From the NCBI GenBank assembly GCA_036746235.1, contig DAIOEN010000008.1:14726-78725 (forward strand): a DNA stretch of 64,000 bases. The letters are read 5' to 3'. Shown here piece by piece: positions 8,329 to 18,000 of this stretch (position 1 is its first letter; the number at the start of each line of letters is the position of its first letter). The position numbers were made by a program, and so were the translations under genes. This DNA comes from CALARM01 sp036746235. GTDB taxonomy: Bacteria > Vulcanimicrobiota > SpSt-956 > JAKJGF01. Under the pieces are notes generated by a model. It made no database searches. It saw nothing but the letters and a program-made list of their open reading frames with translations, and was not told the origin of the DNA.

Positions 8329-9507
8329 ATGCGTTATCTTCTATTATTTTTTGCATTTATCTTAATATCTGCTTCAATCTCAACGGCAGCCTGTATTGAC
8401 CCCGGTTCATCCATAGTATGTTCCGGCACAAGAGACGGTGTTATGTACGGTCTGGACAAAAAAAATGGGGGAGTAAAATGGTCATATAAAACAGATGGTT
8501 CTCTTGAATACTGCGAGCCTGTAGCAGTTGACGGTATTATCTGTTTTGGCTCAGAAGACGGAAATATTTACGGTATAGAAGGATCTACAGGAAGAGAAGT
8601 CTGGAGGGTTAAAACTGATAAAAAGATAAGTTCCGGCGCTGCGTCAGCAAACGGCATGGTATATATAGGTTCAAGAGACAACCGCCTCTATGCTGTAGAA
8701 GCGAAAACAGGGGTTAATAAATGGGCCTATCCGACAGACGGCTCTATAGAAGGTTTCACTCCTGTAATCGGAGACAACGGAAATATCGTTTTATTCGGTT
8801 CAAAAGATCAGTATTTCTATGGTATTAACGCCAGAGGCGGTCAGGAAATGTGGCGTTATAAAGCTGATGATCCCATATTTCAAACGAAAGCAGTCCTCGG
8901 ACCAACCATGGTATATTTCTGCTGTAAAAATGGTTTCGTTTACGGACTTGATATTAAAACAGGAAGAGAAATGTGGAGATTTCGCACAGAAAGAGGTATA
9001 GACAGAGCATATCCGGCATATGCCAACGGATTTGTCTATATTGCTTCTGTAGATGACAGATTATATGCCATAAATGCTGTAACAGGGCTGGAAGCATGGA
9101 GTTTTCGCGCAGATACTGCCATAACATCTACCCCTGCCTGTTATGGGAACACAGTTTATGTTTCTTCAAGAGACGGACATTTCTATGCAATTAACGGACT
9201 GAATGGTGCCAGACTATGGAGAACGAGACTTGACTCGGATGTAGTTGATACACAGCCCACATTTTTTGAAAACAGAGCCTTTTACCAGACCTGTGTATAT
9301 ATAGGAACAATAAAAGACTGCCTCTATGCTTTCGATGCAAAGACAGGAGCCCAGTTATGGAGATACCGTACAGATGCATCTGTCGAGAAAACTCATCCCA
9401 TCTTCTACGAGGGAATTCTCTATCTGGGATTCTTAGATAAATATTTCTATGCTCTGGAAGCCACTACAGGTGCACAGACCTGGCGATTCAGAGTTTTTGA
9501 AGATTAA
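8329..9507 (+). CDS. Secreted PQQ-type beta-propeller repeat protein
   Basis: 392 residues. A signal peptide (LLLFFAFILISASISTAA) ends near residue 20 with an Ala-rich cleavage region. The mature part is about eight to nine repeats of roughly 40 residues with the PQQ/BamB-like pattern: YGL(D)xKTGxxxWxxxT, a strand, then G-x-V-Y-x-G-S-x-D-x-x-x-Y-A. Each repeat gives one blade of a propeller. It has no catalytic or anchoring domain and no lipobox, so it is expected to be periplasmic or extracellular. Similar propellers act as scaffolds or bind PQQ; cofactor binding cannot be judged here. It has a strong ribosome site AAGAGGAGG. It stands alone between a heptamer hairpin and a convergent gene. 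Confidence 0.85.
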   Translation: MRYLLLFFAFILISASISTAACIDPGSSIVCSGTRDGVMYGLDKKNGGVKWSYKTDGSLEYCEPVAVDGIICFGSEDGNIYGIEGSTGREVWRVKTDKKISSGAASANGMVYIGSRDNRLYAVEAKTGVNKWAYPTDGSIEGFTPVIGDNGNIVLFGSKDQYFYGINARGGQEMWRYKADDPIFQTKAVLGPTMVYFCCKNGFVYGLDIKTGREMWRFRTERGIDRAYPAYANGFVYIASVDDRLYAINAVTGLEAWSFRADTAITSTPACYGNTVYVSSRDGHFYAINGLNGARLWRTRLDSDVVDTQPTFFENRAFYQTCVYIGTIKDCLYAFDAKTGAQLWRYRTDASVEKTHPIFYEGILYLGFLDKYFYALEATTGAQTWRFRVFED

Positions 9508-9521
9508 CTTCACTGAGTAAT

Positions 9522-9566
9522 GTGAGTAGTGAAAATCCACTCACTACTCACTACTCACTACTCACT
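9522..9566. repeat. Heptamer array ACTCACT with inverted partner, between convergent genes
   Basis: Four exact ACTCACT units (9539-9566) preceded by GTGAGT-AGTGAAA (9522-9534). GTGAGTAGTG can pair with CACTACTCAC as a 10-bp hairpin, a possible terminator between the converging genes. The last unit contains the stop codon of the minus-strand gene. Confidence 0.75.
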
Positions 9567-9816
9567 TCTTTTCTTCTTCCGGTGTTCTGTCCTTTTCTCC
9601 CAATTCTATCAATACTCCTCCGCAGGCATCGCATTTTACTTCATAGGGCGGATTGGGTAAAAAGAAATCGGGGCCGAAATGAATTACTGCACCGCATTTA
9701 CATTCAAATTCTCCTGAAATATGAAAACTGCCACCTCTTTCTTTTGTCAGTTCTTCCATTTCCTGTAATAATTTCAGTTCACCTTCACGATAGAGATTTG
9801 CTGCTTCTTCTGCCAA
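9562..9816 (-). CDS. Small zinc-ribbon protein
   Basis: 84 residues. An acidic helical N-terminus (residues 1-27) is followed by a four-cysteine ribbon, C39-x-C41 and C62-x2-C65, separated by 20 residues (FECKCG ... VKCDACGG), then a charged tail EEEKK. This is a probable structural zinc site. The start is TTG at 9816, preceded by AAGGTGGTGAT on the minus strand at about seven bases; no ATG is available. No enzymatic motif is visible. Small ribbons of this kind often bind protein or nucleic acid, but the role is unknown. It is convergent with the beta-propeller gene. Confidence 0.68.
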   Translation of the reverse strand: MAEEAANLYREGELKLLQEMEELTKERGGSFHISGEFECKCGAVIHFGPDFFLPNPPYEVKCDACGGVLIELGEKDRTPEEEKK

Positions 9817-9943
9817 AAAAAATCACCACCTTAAAAAATTAAAAAGAATAACATTTTTTCACGACAGGTAGTTTCACTTCTACTGGAAATTTTACGTAAT
9901 TTCATAAATCTATTAATTGATGAGGGTGATGGGTAAAGAAGAT

Positions 9944-9971
9944 CCAAAACCCAAAACCCAAAACCCAAAAC
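9944..9971. repeat. Four tandem heptamers CCAAAAC
   Basis: Four exact CCAAAAC units in the 289-base gap before the amidase-like gene. Same period as the other arrays, different sequence. Confidence 0.85.
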
Positions 9972-10105
9972 CTGAAAGATTTAATTTTCATTTATATATA
10001 AAATTACCTGTCATTTTTAAACGTAATCATTTAAATATTTCCACAGAGGAAATCACTTTTCCTTTATAGTAATATAATTTTATGGTATAATTTTATTTAT
10101 TACAT

Positions 10106-10993
10106 ATGAAAGGCAAAGAATCAAAGAAAATGAATAGACGCGACTTTTTAAAATTTTTTTCATGTGCCATTATGGCGGCAAATACGTGGTCTTCCCCATC
10201 AGTCGAAGCAAAAGGATTGACAGAAGATGAAAAAATATTTCTCGATAAAATCACTATGGCAGAGAAGAAAAATCTGTTTAAGAAACCTCTGAACAATATA
10301 ATAACAGAAACAGGTAAATCCTTTCTAAAAACCCCTTATGTTCCTGATACTCTTGATAATTCAGGCAATGAAGCACTTGTCACAAACCTTCACGGTCTGG
10401 ACTGCTGGACTTTTTTTGAAAATACACTTGCCATATCAAGGGTAATAAAAAAAAGGGAAAAAACCTTCGATGATTATAAAAAAGAACTGGAATTTATAAG
10501 GTACAGAAATGGTATAAGAAATGGATATACAAGCAGACTTCATTATTTTGTAGACTGGATTTATGATAACAGTAAAAAAAGTATCGTAAAAGATATAAAC
10601 AGAGACCTGGGAGGGATAAAATTAAATAAAAAAATTAATTTCATGACCGGTCACAGAGAAAGCTATCCTCCTCTGAAATCAGATGAAGATTTCAATAAAT
10701 TGAAAAAAATTGAGAAAGACATAAATTCCAGGGTTCAGTATTATATACCGACAGAAATGATACCGAAAATAGAAGATAAACTCAAAGACGGAGATATAAT
10801 AGGCCTGGGCACCACAATAGAAGGGCTCGATGTAACCCATACCGGATATATATATAAAATAAAAGGTATATCTCATATGCTCAATGCGTCATCAAAAACA
10901 GGCTCTGTCGAAATTTCCGACTGCACTCTCTATGATTATCTTATATCAGTAGAGAAGCCGGGCATAATAGTGGCCAGGGCTTTAGATATTTAA
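10106..10993 (+). CDS. DUF1460 / N-acetylmuramoyl-L-alanine amidase-like protein, Tat-exported
   Basis: 295 residues. The N-terminus carries a twin-arginine export motif (NRRDFLKFF) and a short hydrophobic stretch, so it is probably exported folded. From about residue 80 it matches DUF1460, an NlpC/P60-like family: LHGLDCWTFFENTLAIS with the presumed catalytic Cys, then IRYRNGIRNGYTSRLHYFVDWI, INFMTGHRESYPPL, YYIPTEMIPKIEDKLKDGDI, the THTGYIY His region and LNASS near the end. It probably acts on peptidoglycan peptides in the periplasm. A second ATG at 10130, directly before the Tat motif, could be the true start; neither has a good ribosome site. It begins a plus-strand set with the two lipoproteins (40- and 22-base gaps). 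Confidence 0.85.
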   Translation: MKGKESKKMNRRDFLKFFSCAIMAANTWSSPSVEAKGLTEDEKIFLDKITMAEKKNLFKKPLNNIITETGKSFLKTPYVPDTLDNSGNEALVTNLHGLDCWTFFENTLAISRVIKKREKTFDDYKKELEFIRYRNGIRNGYTSRLHYFVDWIYDNSKKSIVKDINRDLGGIKLNKKINFMTGHRESYPPLKSDEDFNKLKKIEKDINSRVQYYIPTEMIPKIEDKLKDGDIIGLGTTIEGLDVTHTGYIYKIKGISHMLNASSKTGSVEISDCTLYDYLISVEKPGIIVARALDI

Positions 10994-11032
10994 TAAAGTA
11001 AAAAATCATACAAAAGAAACGGAGGAAACAAT

Positions 11033-12853
11033 ATGTTAAAAAATTTTCATCTATTCATATTAATTCTATTTTTAAGTCTCTCTTTCGGGTGTATTACATT
11101 GAAAAAGGCAGAACCGACACCGACCCCCGAACCAACTGCAACACCGACTCCTCAGGAACCTTCTCTGGAAAAGATTATCCTTTCGAAAGATAGTAACGGC
11201 ACAGAAGAAACTGCAGAATTCAAAAAGGAAGATAGTGAAATATATCTTTTCTTCGAAGCAAAAAACCTTCCGGAAAATACTGTAATAAAAACCATATGGC
11301 TTTCTGTTAACGGAGAGACAGAAAATAAAATATCCGAATCATCTATGAAAGCAGGAGGTAATATAAATTCGGGAAGTTTTAATCTCATAAGACCTTCTGA
11401 AGGGTGGACATATTCTGACTACAGGGCCGATATTTATTTTGACGATAAATTAATGAAATCTGTTCCTTTCAATATAGAAATAAAATCAGATACTCCTGAA
11501 CCGGAACCACAGGCAACTCAGGAAATATTTTCAGAAACAACTCCATCAGTCACATCAGGTATAGAACCAATAAATATGTTTTATTTCAAAACATCTATGA
11601 CTTACGGAGAAAAAAAAGCAAAATTTACCGTATGGATAAATGAACAATATCTGGGAGAATTTACTGAAAGTACTGATATGAATATAAGTAATATGCTTCA
11701 TACGGGTAAAAATACTGTAGCCATAGTGTCGTCCCTTCATAAAAACCTGGTGTCATACATAAACCTCTCTATAGGCTCTATGTGGAGAGGGAAAGATTTT
11801 CCTATTTTAATACATAAAAGACAGCTATCAGGTGAGGACACTATTCATTATACATTGAATATTCCCGATGTTTCCGGGATAAAAAATTCCCCTCCGCCGG
11901 AAGAATATAATCTGAAAATTGCCATGGTTTACGGTTCTCCTAAATCTACGTTTACAGTCTTTATAAATGGTTTTCAGATGGGTATATACAGCAGAGATGT
12001 TTCTCTGGATGTAACACCATTTATAAGAACAGGGAAAAATGAAGTAAAGATTATAAGTGATGTAGAAAAAAATAATTACGGTATTAAAATGATCCTTGGC
12101 TCTCTGAGATGGGGTAAATGGGCTACTGTAATCAGCCATTCGAGAAATACAGCAGGAAAAGATACTGCTTTATATAAACTAAACATTCCCGATTTCACAA
12201 AAATAAATAATCCTGTGTTATCTGAAACATATATACTGAAAACAAATATGGATTTCGGAACATACTCAACACAGACAAGTACCTTCGAAGTGTTTATAAA
12301 TGATATACAGTTAGGTATTTTCAATGACAGTACTTCCGTAGAGATAAACAATTATCTAAAACCCGGGAAAAACAGTATTAAAGTAAAAAGTAACATAGAA
12401 AAAAACCTGATGTCCGACATAACCCTTACTGTAGGAACTGATAAAAACGGCAAATGGAATACTCTCATAAATCATGGCAGATCTTTACAGGGAAATGATA
12501 CAAAAACCTACGGATTAATGGTTTCAGGAGAAAATATTGCAGTGGAAGAACCTTCCGATCAATGTACAATGAAAGTAAATATGACATTCAAACAGCAGGG
12601 ATGCCACCTGACTGTTCATATTAATGATGAGTTTGTAGGGAGATTTGATTCCAGTACATCAATAGATGTAAATGGATTTTTGAAGAAAGGCAAGAATAAA
12701 GTCCGAATAGAAACTGTGGTAAGTAAAAATCTCTTAAGCGGTATAGGAATTACCATAGGAGCCAACAGAGACGGGAAGTGGGCGACTCTTCTGAGCCATG
12801 AAAGAATGGAGCAGGGAACATATAATGATGATTATACTGTAATAGTTAAATAA
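11033..12853 (+). CDS. Repeat lipoprotein, four about-109-residue repeats
   Basis: 606 residues. A lipoprotein signal peptide ends in LSFGC (Cys near residue 20), followed by a Pro/Thr linker (EPTPTPEPTATPTPQEP). Residues about 45-150 form an all-beta N-terminal domain ending in GWTYSDYRADIYFDDKL. Four repeats of about 109 residues begin near 181, 291, 400 and 510. Each has the pattern [YF]-x-[LF]-K-x-x-M ... F-x-V-[FW]-I-N-[DEG] ... LGxF ... G-K-N-x-[VI] ... GxWxTLIxH. They look like beta-sandwich binding modules. I do not recognise a named family. It has a strong GGAGG site. The next gene is a paralog with the same architecture, so this is a tandem gene duplication. It is likely surface- or periplasm-anchored; its ligand is unknown. 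Confidence 0.85.
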   Translation: MLKNFHLFILILFLSLSFGCITLKKAEPTPTPEPTATPTPQEPSLEKIILSKDSNGTEETAEFKKEDSEIYLFFEAKNLPENTVIKTIWLSVNGETENKISESSMKAGGNINSGSFNLIRPSEGWTYSDYRADIYFDDKLMKSVPFNIEIKSDTPEPEPQATQEIFSETTPSVTSGIEPINMFYFKTSMTYGEKKAKFTVWINEQYLGEFTESTDMNISNMLHTGKNTVAIVSSLHKNLVSYINLSIGSMWRGKDFPILIHKRQLSGEDTIHYTLNIPDVSGIKNSPPPEEYNLKIAMVYGSPKSTFTVFINGFQMGIYSRDVSLDVTPFIRTGKNEVKIISDVEKNNYGIKMILGSLRWGKWATVISHSRNTAGKDTALYKLNIPDFTKINNPVLSETYILKTNMDFGTYSTQTSTFEVFINDIQLGIFNDSTSVEINNYLKPGKNSIKVKSNIEKNLMSDITLTVGTDKNGKWNTLINHGRSLQGNDTKTYGLMVSGENIAVEEPSDQCTMKVNMTFKQQGCHLTVHINDEFVGRFDSSTSIDVNGFLKKGKNKVRIETVVSKNLLSGIGITIGANRDGKWATLLSHERMEQGTYNDDYTVIVK

Positions 12854-12875
12854 TAGAAAAAAGGAGTGAATATTT

Positions 12876-14615
12876 ATTATAAAAAATCTTTTATTTCTTA
12901 TATTGCTGTTAGCAGGCCTTTCCGGCTGTTTATGTAAAGGCACAGTTACAGTTGCTCCAACTCCTGTACCGGAAATAAACATTGAAAAGGCAATACTTAC
13001 AACAGATAGAAACGGAACTGAAGGTATGTCCACCTTTAAAATGAGCGATAATGACATATACCTGATTTTCCAGGCAAACAATATGCCGGCAGATACACAG
13101 ATAAGGAGCGAATGGTCTTTTGTAAACACAGAAGAGGGAAAGGAAGATAAAAAAGGGGAATTTAATATAAGATCAGACGGGATTATGAAATCAGGCAGTT
13201 TCACCTTCACCAGACCTGAAGAAGGATGGCAGGCAGGGGAATATAAAGTAAAACTTTATTTCAATGAAAAACTTATGAAAAATATTTCCTTTACAGTAGA
13301 AAGCCCTGCTGCTGCAGTAGAAGAACCTGAATATTACGAAGGGGCCGTTGAACCAATGTCTTTATTTTTTCTAAAGACATCTATTCCGGAACAGGATAAA
13401 AAACCTGAATTATCGGTATTAATTAATGATGAAGAAATAGGTAATATGGAAACAGATACACAGATAAACGTAAGTTCCCATCTCCATAAAGGTGAGAATT
13501 CTGTCACCGTAACCAGTAATATAGAAGAAGAACTTTCTTCTGATATAAAATTAACAATAGAAGCCATATGGAGAAATAAAAAGTTTCCTCTTTTAATACA
13601 CAGAAGAAAGCATAAAGGAGAGGATACTGTTAAATATAAACTGGATATACCGGACGTAAGTAAAATAGAAGGCCCTCTGCTTAAAGAAGAATATAACCTG
13701 AAGACAGATATGGGAAACGGGACACCTGAAACAACCTTTAATATTAGCATAAACGGTTTTCCTACAGGTTCTTACAGTGATTCTGTAAATCTGGACGTCA
13801 CACCTTTCATGAAAAAAGGGGAAAATGAAATAAAAATAACAGGTGAAGTGGATAAAAATCTTTCAGGCAGAGTAACTCTTACACTGGGTTCTTTAAGATG
13901 GGGGAAAATGGCTCCCATACTTACATGCAGCCGTAAAAAAACAGGAGTTTCTCTCTCCGTATATAAAATAAATATACCTGATATAACTGAAAATAAAATA
14001 CCGGAGCATACCTATATACTTAAAACTGAAATGGCAGGCGGAACAGACGGAACAAAATTCGAAATACTGATAAACGACGTCCAGATCGGGATTTTCGGTT
14101 CAGACACTACTGTAGATATAACTCATTATCTCAGGGAAGGACTCAATAAAATAAAGATAAAAAATGATATAGATGAAAATCTTCCGACAGATGTTATTGC
14201 AAGCATTACAACAGATAAAAAAGGCCAGTGGAAAAACCTTCTGAAACACACGGCCATAAAAAAGGGGACTTCCGAAAAAGACTATGATCTGATTGTGCCT
14301 GAAAAAGATGATATCATTCCTCAATGTACGATGAGAATCGACATGACGGGTAAAAAACCCGATACATATTTTAACATTTATATAAATAACTATATAGTGG
14401 GAACCTTTGAAACAAATACTTCCATTGATGTTACTGGTTTTATGAAAGAAGGAGCAAACAAAGTTATAATAGAAAGCAATATTCCTCAAAATCTAACTTC
14501 TGAAGTAACTGCAGGTATAGGTTCATATAAAAACGGTTCGTGGGATACACTGCTTACTCACAGTAAATCCGGGAAAGGAACCTTTAAGGATGAGTATACG
14601 GTAATGATAAAATAG
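12876..14615 (+). CDS. Paralogous repeat lipoprotein, probable ATT start
   Basis: About 579 residues, same plan as the gene upstream: lipoprotein signal peptide (KNLLFLILLLAGLSGC), short linker, N-terminal beta domain ending in GWQAGEYKVKLYFNEKL, and four repeats starting near residues 162, 271, 380 and 483. No ATG, GTG or TTG stands at the expected place. The first TTG (12903) would cut the signal peptide to about nine residues. AAGGAG at 12861-12866 sits nine bases before an ATT codon at 12876, and from there the peptide aligns with the paralog's MLKNF start. I therefore place the start at this ATT; a point mutation or sequencing error in an original ATG is an alternative. It lies 22 bases after the first lipoprotein gene. 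Confidence 0.8.
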   Translation: MIKNLLFLILLLAGLSGCLCKGTVTVAPTPVPEINIEKAILTTDRNGTEGMSTFKMSDNDIYLIFQANNMPADTQIRSEWSFVNTEEGKEDKKGEFNIRSDGIMKSGSFTFTRPEEGWQAGEYKVKLYFNEKLMKNISFTVESPAAAVEEPEYYEGAVEPMSLFFLKTSIPEQDKKPELSVLINDEEIGNMETDTQINVSSHLHKGENSVTVTSNIEEELSSDIKLTIEAIWRNKKFPLLIHRRKHKGEDTVKYKLDIPDVSKIEGPLLKEEYNLKTDMGNGTPETTFNISINGFPTGSYSDSVNLDVTPFMKKGENEIKITGEVDKNLSGRVTLTLGSLRWGKMAPILTCSRKKTGVSLSVYKINIPDITENKIPEHTYILKTEMAGGTDGTKFEILINDVQIGIFGSDTTVDITHYLREGLNKIKIKNDIDENLPTDVIASITTDKKGQWKNLLKHTAIKKGTSEKDYDLIVPEKDDIIPQCTMRIDMTGKKPDTYFNIYINNYIVGTFETNTSIDVTGFMKEGANKVIIESNIPQNLTSEVTAGIGSYKNGSWDTLLTHSKSGKGTFKDEYTVMIK

Positions 14616-14627
14616 TGAGCAGTGAGT
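14614..14627. repeat. Two heptamers AGTGAGC-AGTGAGT
   Basis: Two units of the AGTGAxx heptamer family overlapping the stop codon of the second lipoprotein gene. The same kind of overlap with a gene end is seen at 9562. Confidence 0.55.
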
Positions 14628-14720
14628 TACACTATAAATACTTTATTATCTTTAAAGGAACTGAATAACAGACTATCGAATATAAAAAGATACATAGAAG
14701 TTTTAGTAAAAATAATTTTT

Positions 14721-14969
14721 ATGTCCATCGAAAGTGCAAAAGTATTTATAGAAAAAATGAAAACAGATCCGGACTTTGCAAAAAAAGTAAGCACATGTAA
14801 AGACAGCGAGGCAAGACATTCGCTGGTAAAGTCATCAGGGCTTGACTTTACAGTAGAAGAATTAAAAAAAGTTAAATCAGAACTATCAGAAGCAGATCTT
14901 GACAGTGTGGCAGGCGGGTGCTCTCTGGAAGGAGGCCACTGGTGTGATCCTCCCTATGGATACAAATAG
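14721..14969 (+). CDS. Nif11-type leader peptide with a short two-cysteine core (putative RiPP precursor)
   Basis: 82 residues from the ATG at 14721, chosen because Nif11 leaders begin MS-x-ES-x-x-x-F; the frame is open upstream to 14622. The leader has the family features: SIESAKVFIEKMKTDPDF, GLDFTVEELKKVKSEL, and a double-glycine processing site in LSEADLDSVAGG. The predicted core after GG is 16 residues, CSLEGGHWCDPPYGYK, with two Cys, a Trp and two Tyr. Nif11 leaders normally guide modification enzymes (LanM-type, radical SAM) and C39 protease transporters; none is in the window. The ribosome site is weak. It follows the lipoprotein set by 105 bases and is closed by a terminator. It could be a solitary precursor modified by enzymes elsewhere, or a Nif11 homologue with another role. 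Confidence 0.8.
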   Translation: MSIESAKVFIEKMKTDPDFAKKVSTCKDSEARHSLVKSSGLDFTVEELKKVKSELSEADLDSVAGGCSLEGGHWCDPPYGYK

Positions 14970-14988
14970 GCTGTAAAATAGAACAATG

Positions 14989-15021
14989 AAGAAGCAATCC
15001 CGGTCAGGGTTGCTTCTTTTG
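14989..15021 (+). terminator. Intrinsic terminator after the Nif11-type gene
   Basis: AAGAAGCAA (14989-14997) pairs with TTGCTTCTT; a bulged T is followed by an inner CCC/GGG stem and a GGTCA loop, then TTTTGT. It lies 20 bases past the stop codon. It also sits past the 3' end of NRPS1 on the other strand but lacks a T run in that direction. Confidence 0.8.
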
Positions 15022-15096
15022 TAATGGCATTTCTCTGAAGAATTGCTTTATTTCGAATGAATCGTTTGCTCAGTTACACTTATCAATAAAATCCTA

Positions 15097-18000
15097 TCAG
15101 ATTGCTACTATAATTTTCCTGAGTGTTTCTATTCTGTGATTTAACTCTATAAATAGATTACCGTTAAGTTTCGGAAGAATATTCATCAAATGCCTCATAT
15201 CTCCGCTGTCAAAGACAAACATTAAAACATCTCCCATGGCAGGTTCTGCTATTATCTCAGAAGGCTTTTCTTCAAATATATGATCTTCACCGACGATATT
15301 GCCTTCTCCCAGTATATAAACTGTTCCGGTCCAGCCTGATGGTGACACAGAGCTTACAGAAACTGCTCCTCTGGCAATAATATAAAAATTTCTGTCTGTC
15401 TGTCCTTTCGTGAGTATCTCCGAGTCTTCGCCGTAATATACCTGCTTTGCTCTTCCTGCCACCATAGAAAGTTCTTCAGAGGATAGCCCTGAAAAGACAG
15501 AAGATTTTCTCAATAGAGAAACTCTCTCTTTAAGAGTTTCATAAATCATCTTTTTAAGTGAATGAATATCAAGAGACGGCCACTTATAACCTGCCCTGTC
15601 CAGGATAAATTCTGTTTTTTCGGACATGGTTATAACATGAGTCATTTTCTTTATATCCTCATAGGCCATCCACCCCATATGAACCATAAGTCTCTCTATA
15701 TATTCACGAAAATCACAGTGATCATAATGCTCCAGAAGATAATCTATAATAAGAGGAAGAGGCATTTGTTCTAAATTCAGGCCTGCTTCAGGGGAAGAAA
15801 GGAGGTAAGAAAGATCTGTTTTTACAAAATTTTCTATATGGAATATCTCCTGTTTTACTTCTGCCACATCGAAAAGGGATAAAATTGCACCGCTTACTCC
15901 ATCCACATATGACAGATCCACCCTGCCGAAATTTATGGGAATAACGCCGAGATTAATGAAAGATTTCATCCTCTGATAAAAACCGTTTGAGTCTATGTTT
16001 TCCTGGAATATACCTGTCTCTGAATCAAAGGTAATATTACCTGCTCTGTAAATATTTACCATAACTCCTTTTGCTCTTGCATTTACAAGAAGTTTTTCCC
16101 CTTCCAGTTTTGTCTGAAGATAATAGTTACCGGAATCCTGCCCTCTATCTACCATATCTTCTGTAAAGATGGCCATTTTTTTATTTTTCATCTGTCCCTC
16201 TCCGACAGATACAGTAGATACATGGTGAATATCTTTCTTTTTTCCTGAGAGAGAGAAATCAAGGAGATTCTTAGTAGATGTTACATTATTATTATAAAAT
16301 TCCTTATAGAGACCGTAATGTTTCACATATGCAGCGGAATTGATTATACAGTCTATTTTTAAAGACAGGTCGTCATATAGGACTCTATCAAGACCGAGAT
16401 ATTCTGACGAAAGATCACTTTTTAATATGTGTATCCTGTGACTGTATTGTTCGAATAATTCAGGGCCGAAATAATAATTTAATTTCTTTACCAGACGTTC
16501 TCTGGATTCTTCTTCACTCCTGCCTCTCACTGTTACATAAAGATAATAATTATCTTTTTTCAGGAGATCCCTGATGAGATAGCTTCCCAGAAAACCTGTA
16601 CCGCCTGTAAGGAGAATATGCCTGTACTTTCTCTTTACAGAAAAATCGACAGAAGTATATTTTTTATAATTTTCTCTGTATTTCTGAATGGCTTCCTCTA
16701 TTTCAGGAATTTTAATATCTGACTTAATTGGAAGAGCCATATCTTTTTTGATATCCATAAGCTTCTTTTTAAGATTATCCTTTATTCCTGTCAGGTTCCC
16801 CGCCATTTCTTCAATAGTCTGATATTTGAATACATCATTTAATTTTATTTCAAAATCCTTCTGAAGTTCTGCCACAAGAGCTACTGCCTTAAGGGAATGA
16901 CCTCCCAGGGTAAAGAAATTGTCTCTCATACCGATATTACTCACTTCGAGTATTTTTTCCCATGCTCTTGCAATCGTCTTTTCAGTCTCATTTACCGGTA
17001 ATTTAATCTCTTTTTCATCTCTTTCCCTGTGAGGATCAGGGAGATTTTTTCTGTCCACTTTCCCGTTCGGCGTTAGAGGGATCTTCTCAAGCCTTATAAA
17101 ATAAGAAGGAACCATATATTCAGGGAGAGTCTTTTTCAGGAATTCCTTCAGATTTTCTATATCTATATCTTCTTCCGATACAATATAGGCACAGAGAGAT
17201 TTATCGCCTTTTGTAATTTCACGGGCTATAACCACTGCATCTGTTACAGATGAATATTCCTTCAGACCATGTTCTATTTCTCCCAGTTCTATACGAAATC
17301 CGCGGATTTTCACCTGTTCATCTATTCTTCCGAGGAATTCAATATTGCCGTCATGAAGCCATCTGACAAGGTCTCCCGTGCGGTACATTTTTTCTCCCGG
17401 ACGGAAAGGATTATTTACAAATTTTTCTGATGTTAATTCCGGTCTGTTCAGATAACCTCTCGAAAGGCCGGAACCTGATATATATAATTCACCTGCCACT
17501 CCGGCAGGTAATAACAATCCGTCACTGTCAAGTATGTATATGTCAGTATTGGCTACAGGTTTTCCTATGGGAATATTCTCATGCATATGCTCTACATTAA
17601 AGGTAGTGGTTATCACTGTATATTCAGTAGGGCCGTAACAATTTATTATCTTATAGGGCTGTTTTTTGAAAGATGTAAGTTTGTCTCCTCCCGTATAAAG
17701 GATTCTGAGAGAGTGGTTTTCTTCTGAATTCATAAACTGTTCTGCAAACTGGGTGGGAAGGCAGGCACAGGTAATATTATTCTCTTCAAAATAACTGTTT
17801 ATATCCTTCAGAGAAAGTCTTATTTCATCAGGAATTATATGAAGAGCGGCGCCGGAAATCAGACAGAGGAATAATTCGCTTATACCTGCGTCAAAACCGA
17901 AGCTTATATATTTACTTACTCTATCCTGTGGTGAAAGAGAAAATAAATCTTTATGGTAAAGACTCATATTTACAACAGAATGATGTTCTATCATAACTCC

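Noticed and set aside
10086..10091. TATAAT before the amidase-like gene as a promoter
   Set aside because: The box is perfect but no reasonable -35 stands 16-18 bases upstream and the region is very A+T-rich.
15100..16641. A thioesterase at the end of NRPS1
   Set aside because: No GxSxG hydrolase motif; the Rossmann loop GGTGFLG and Y-x3-K mark a reductase.
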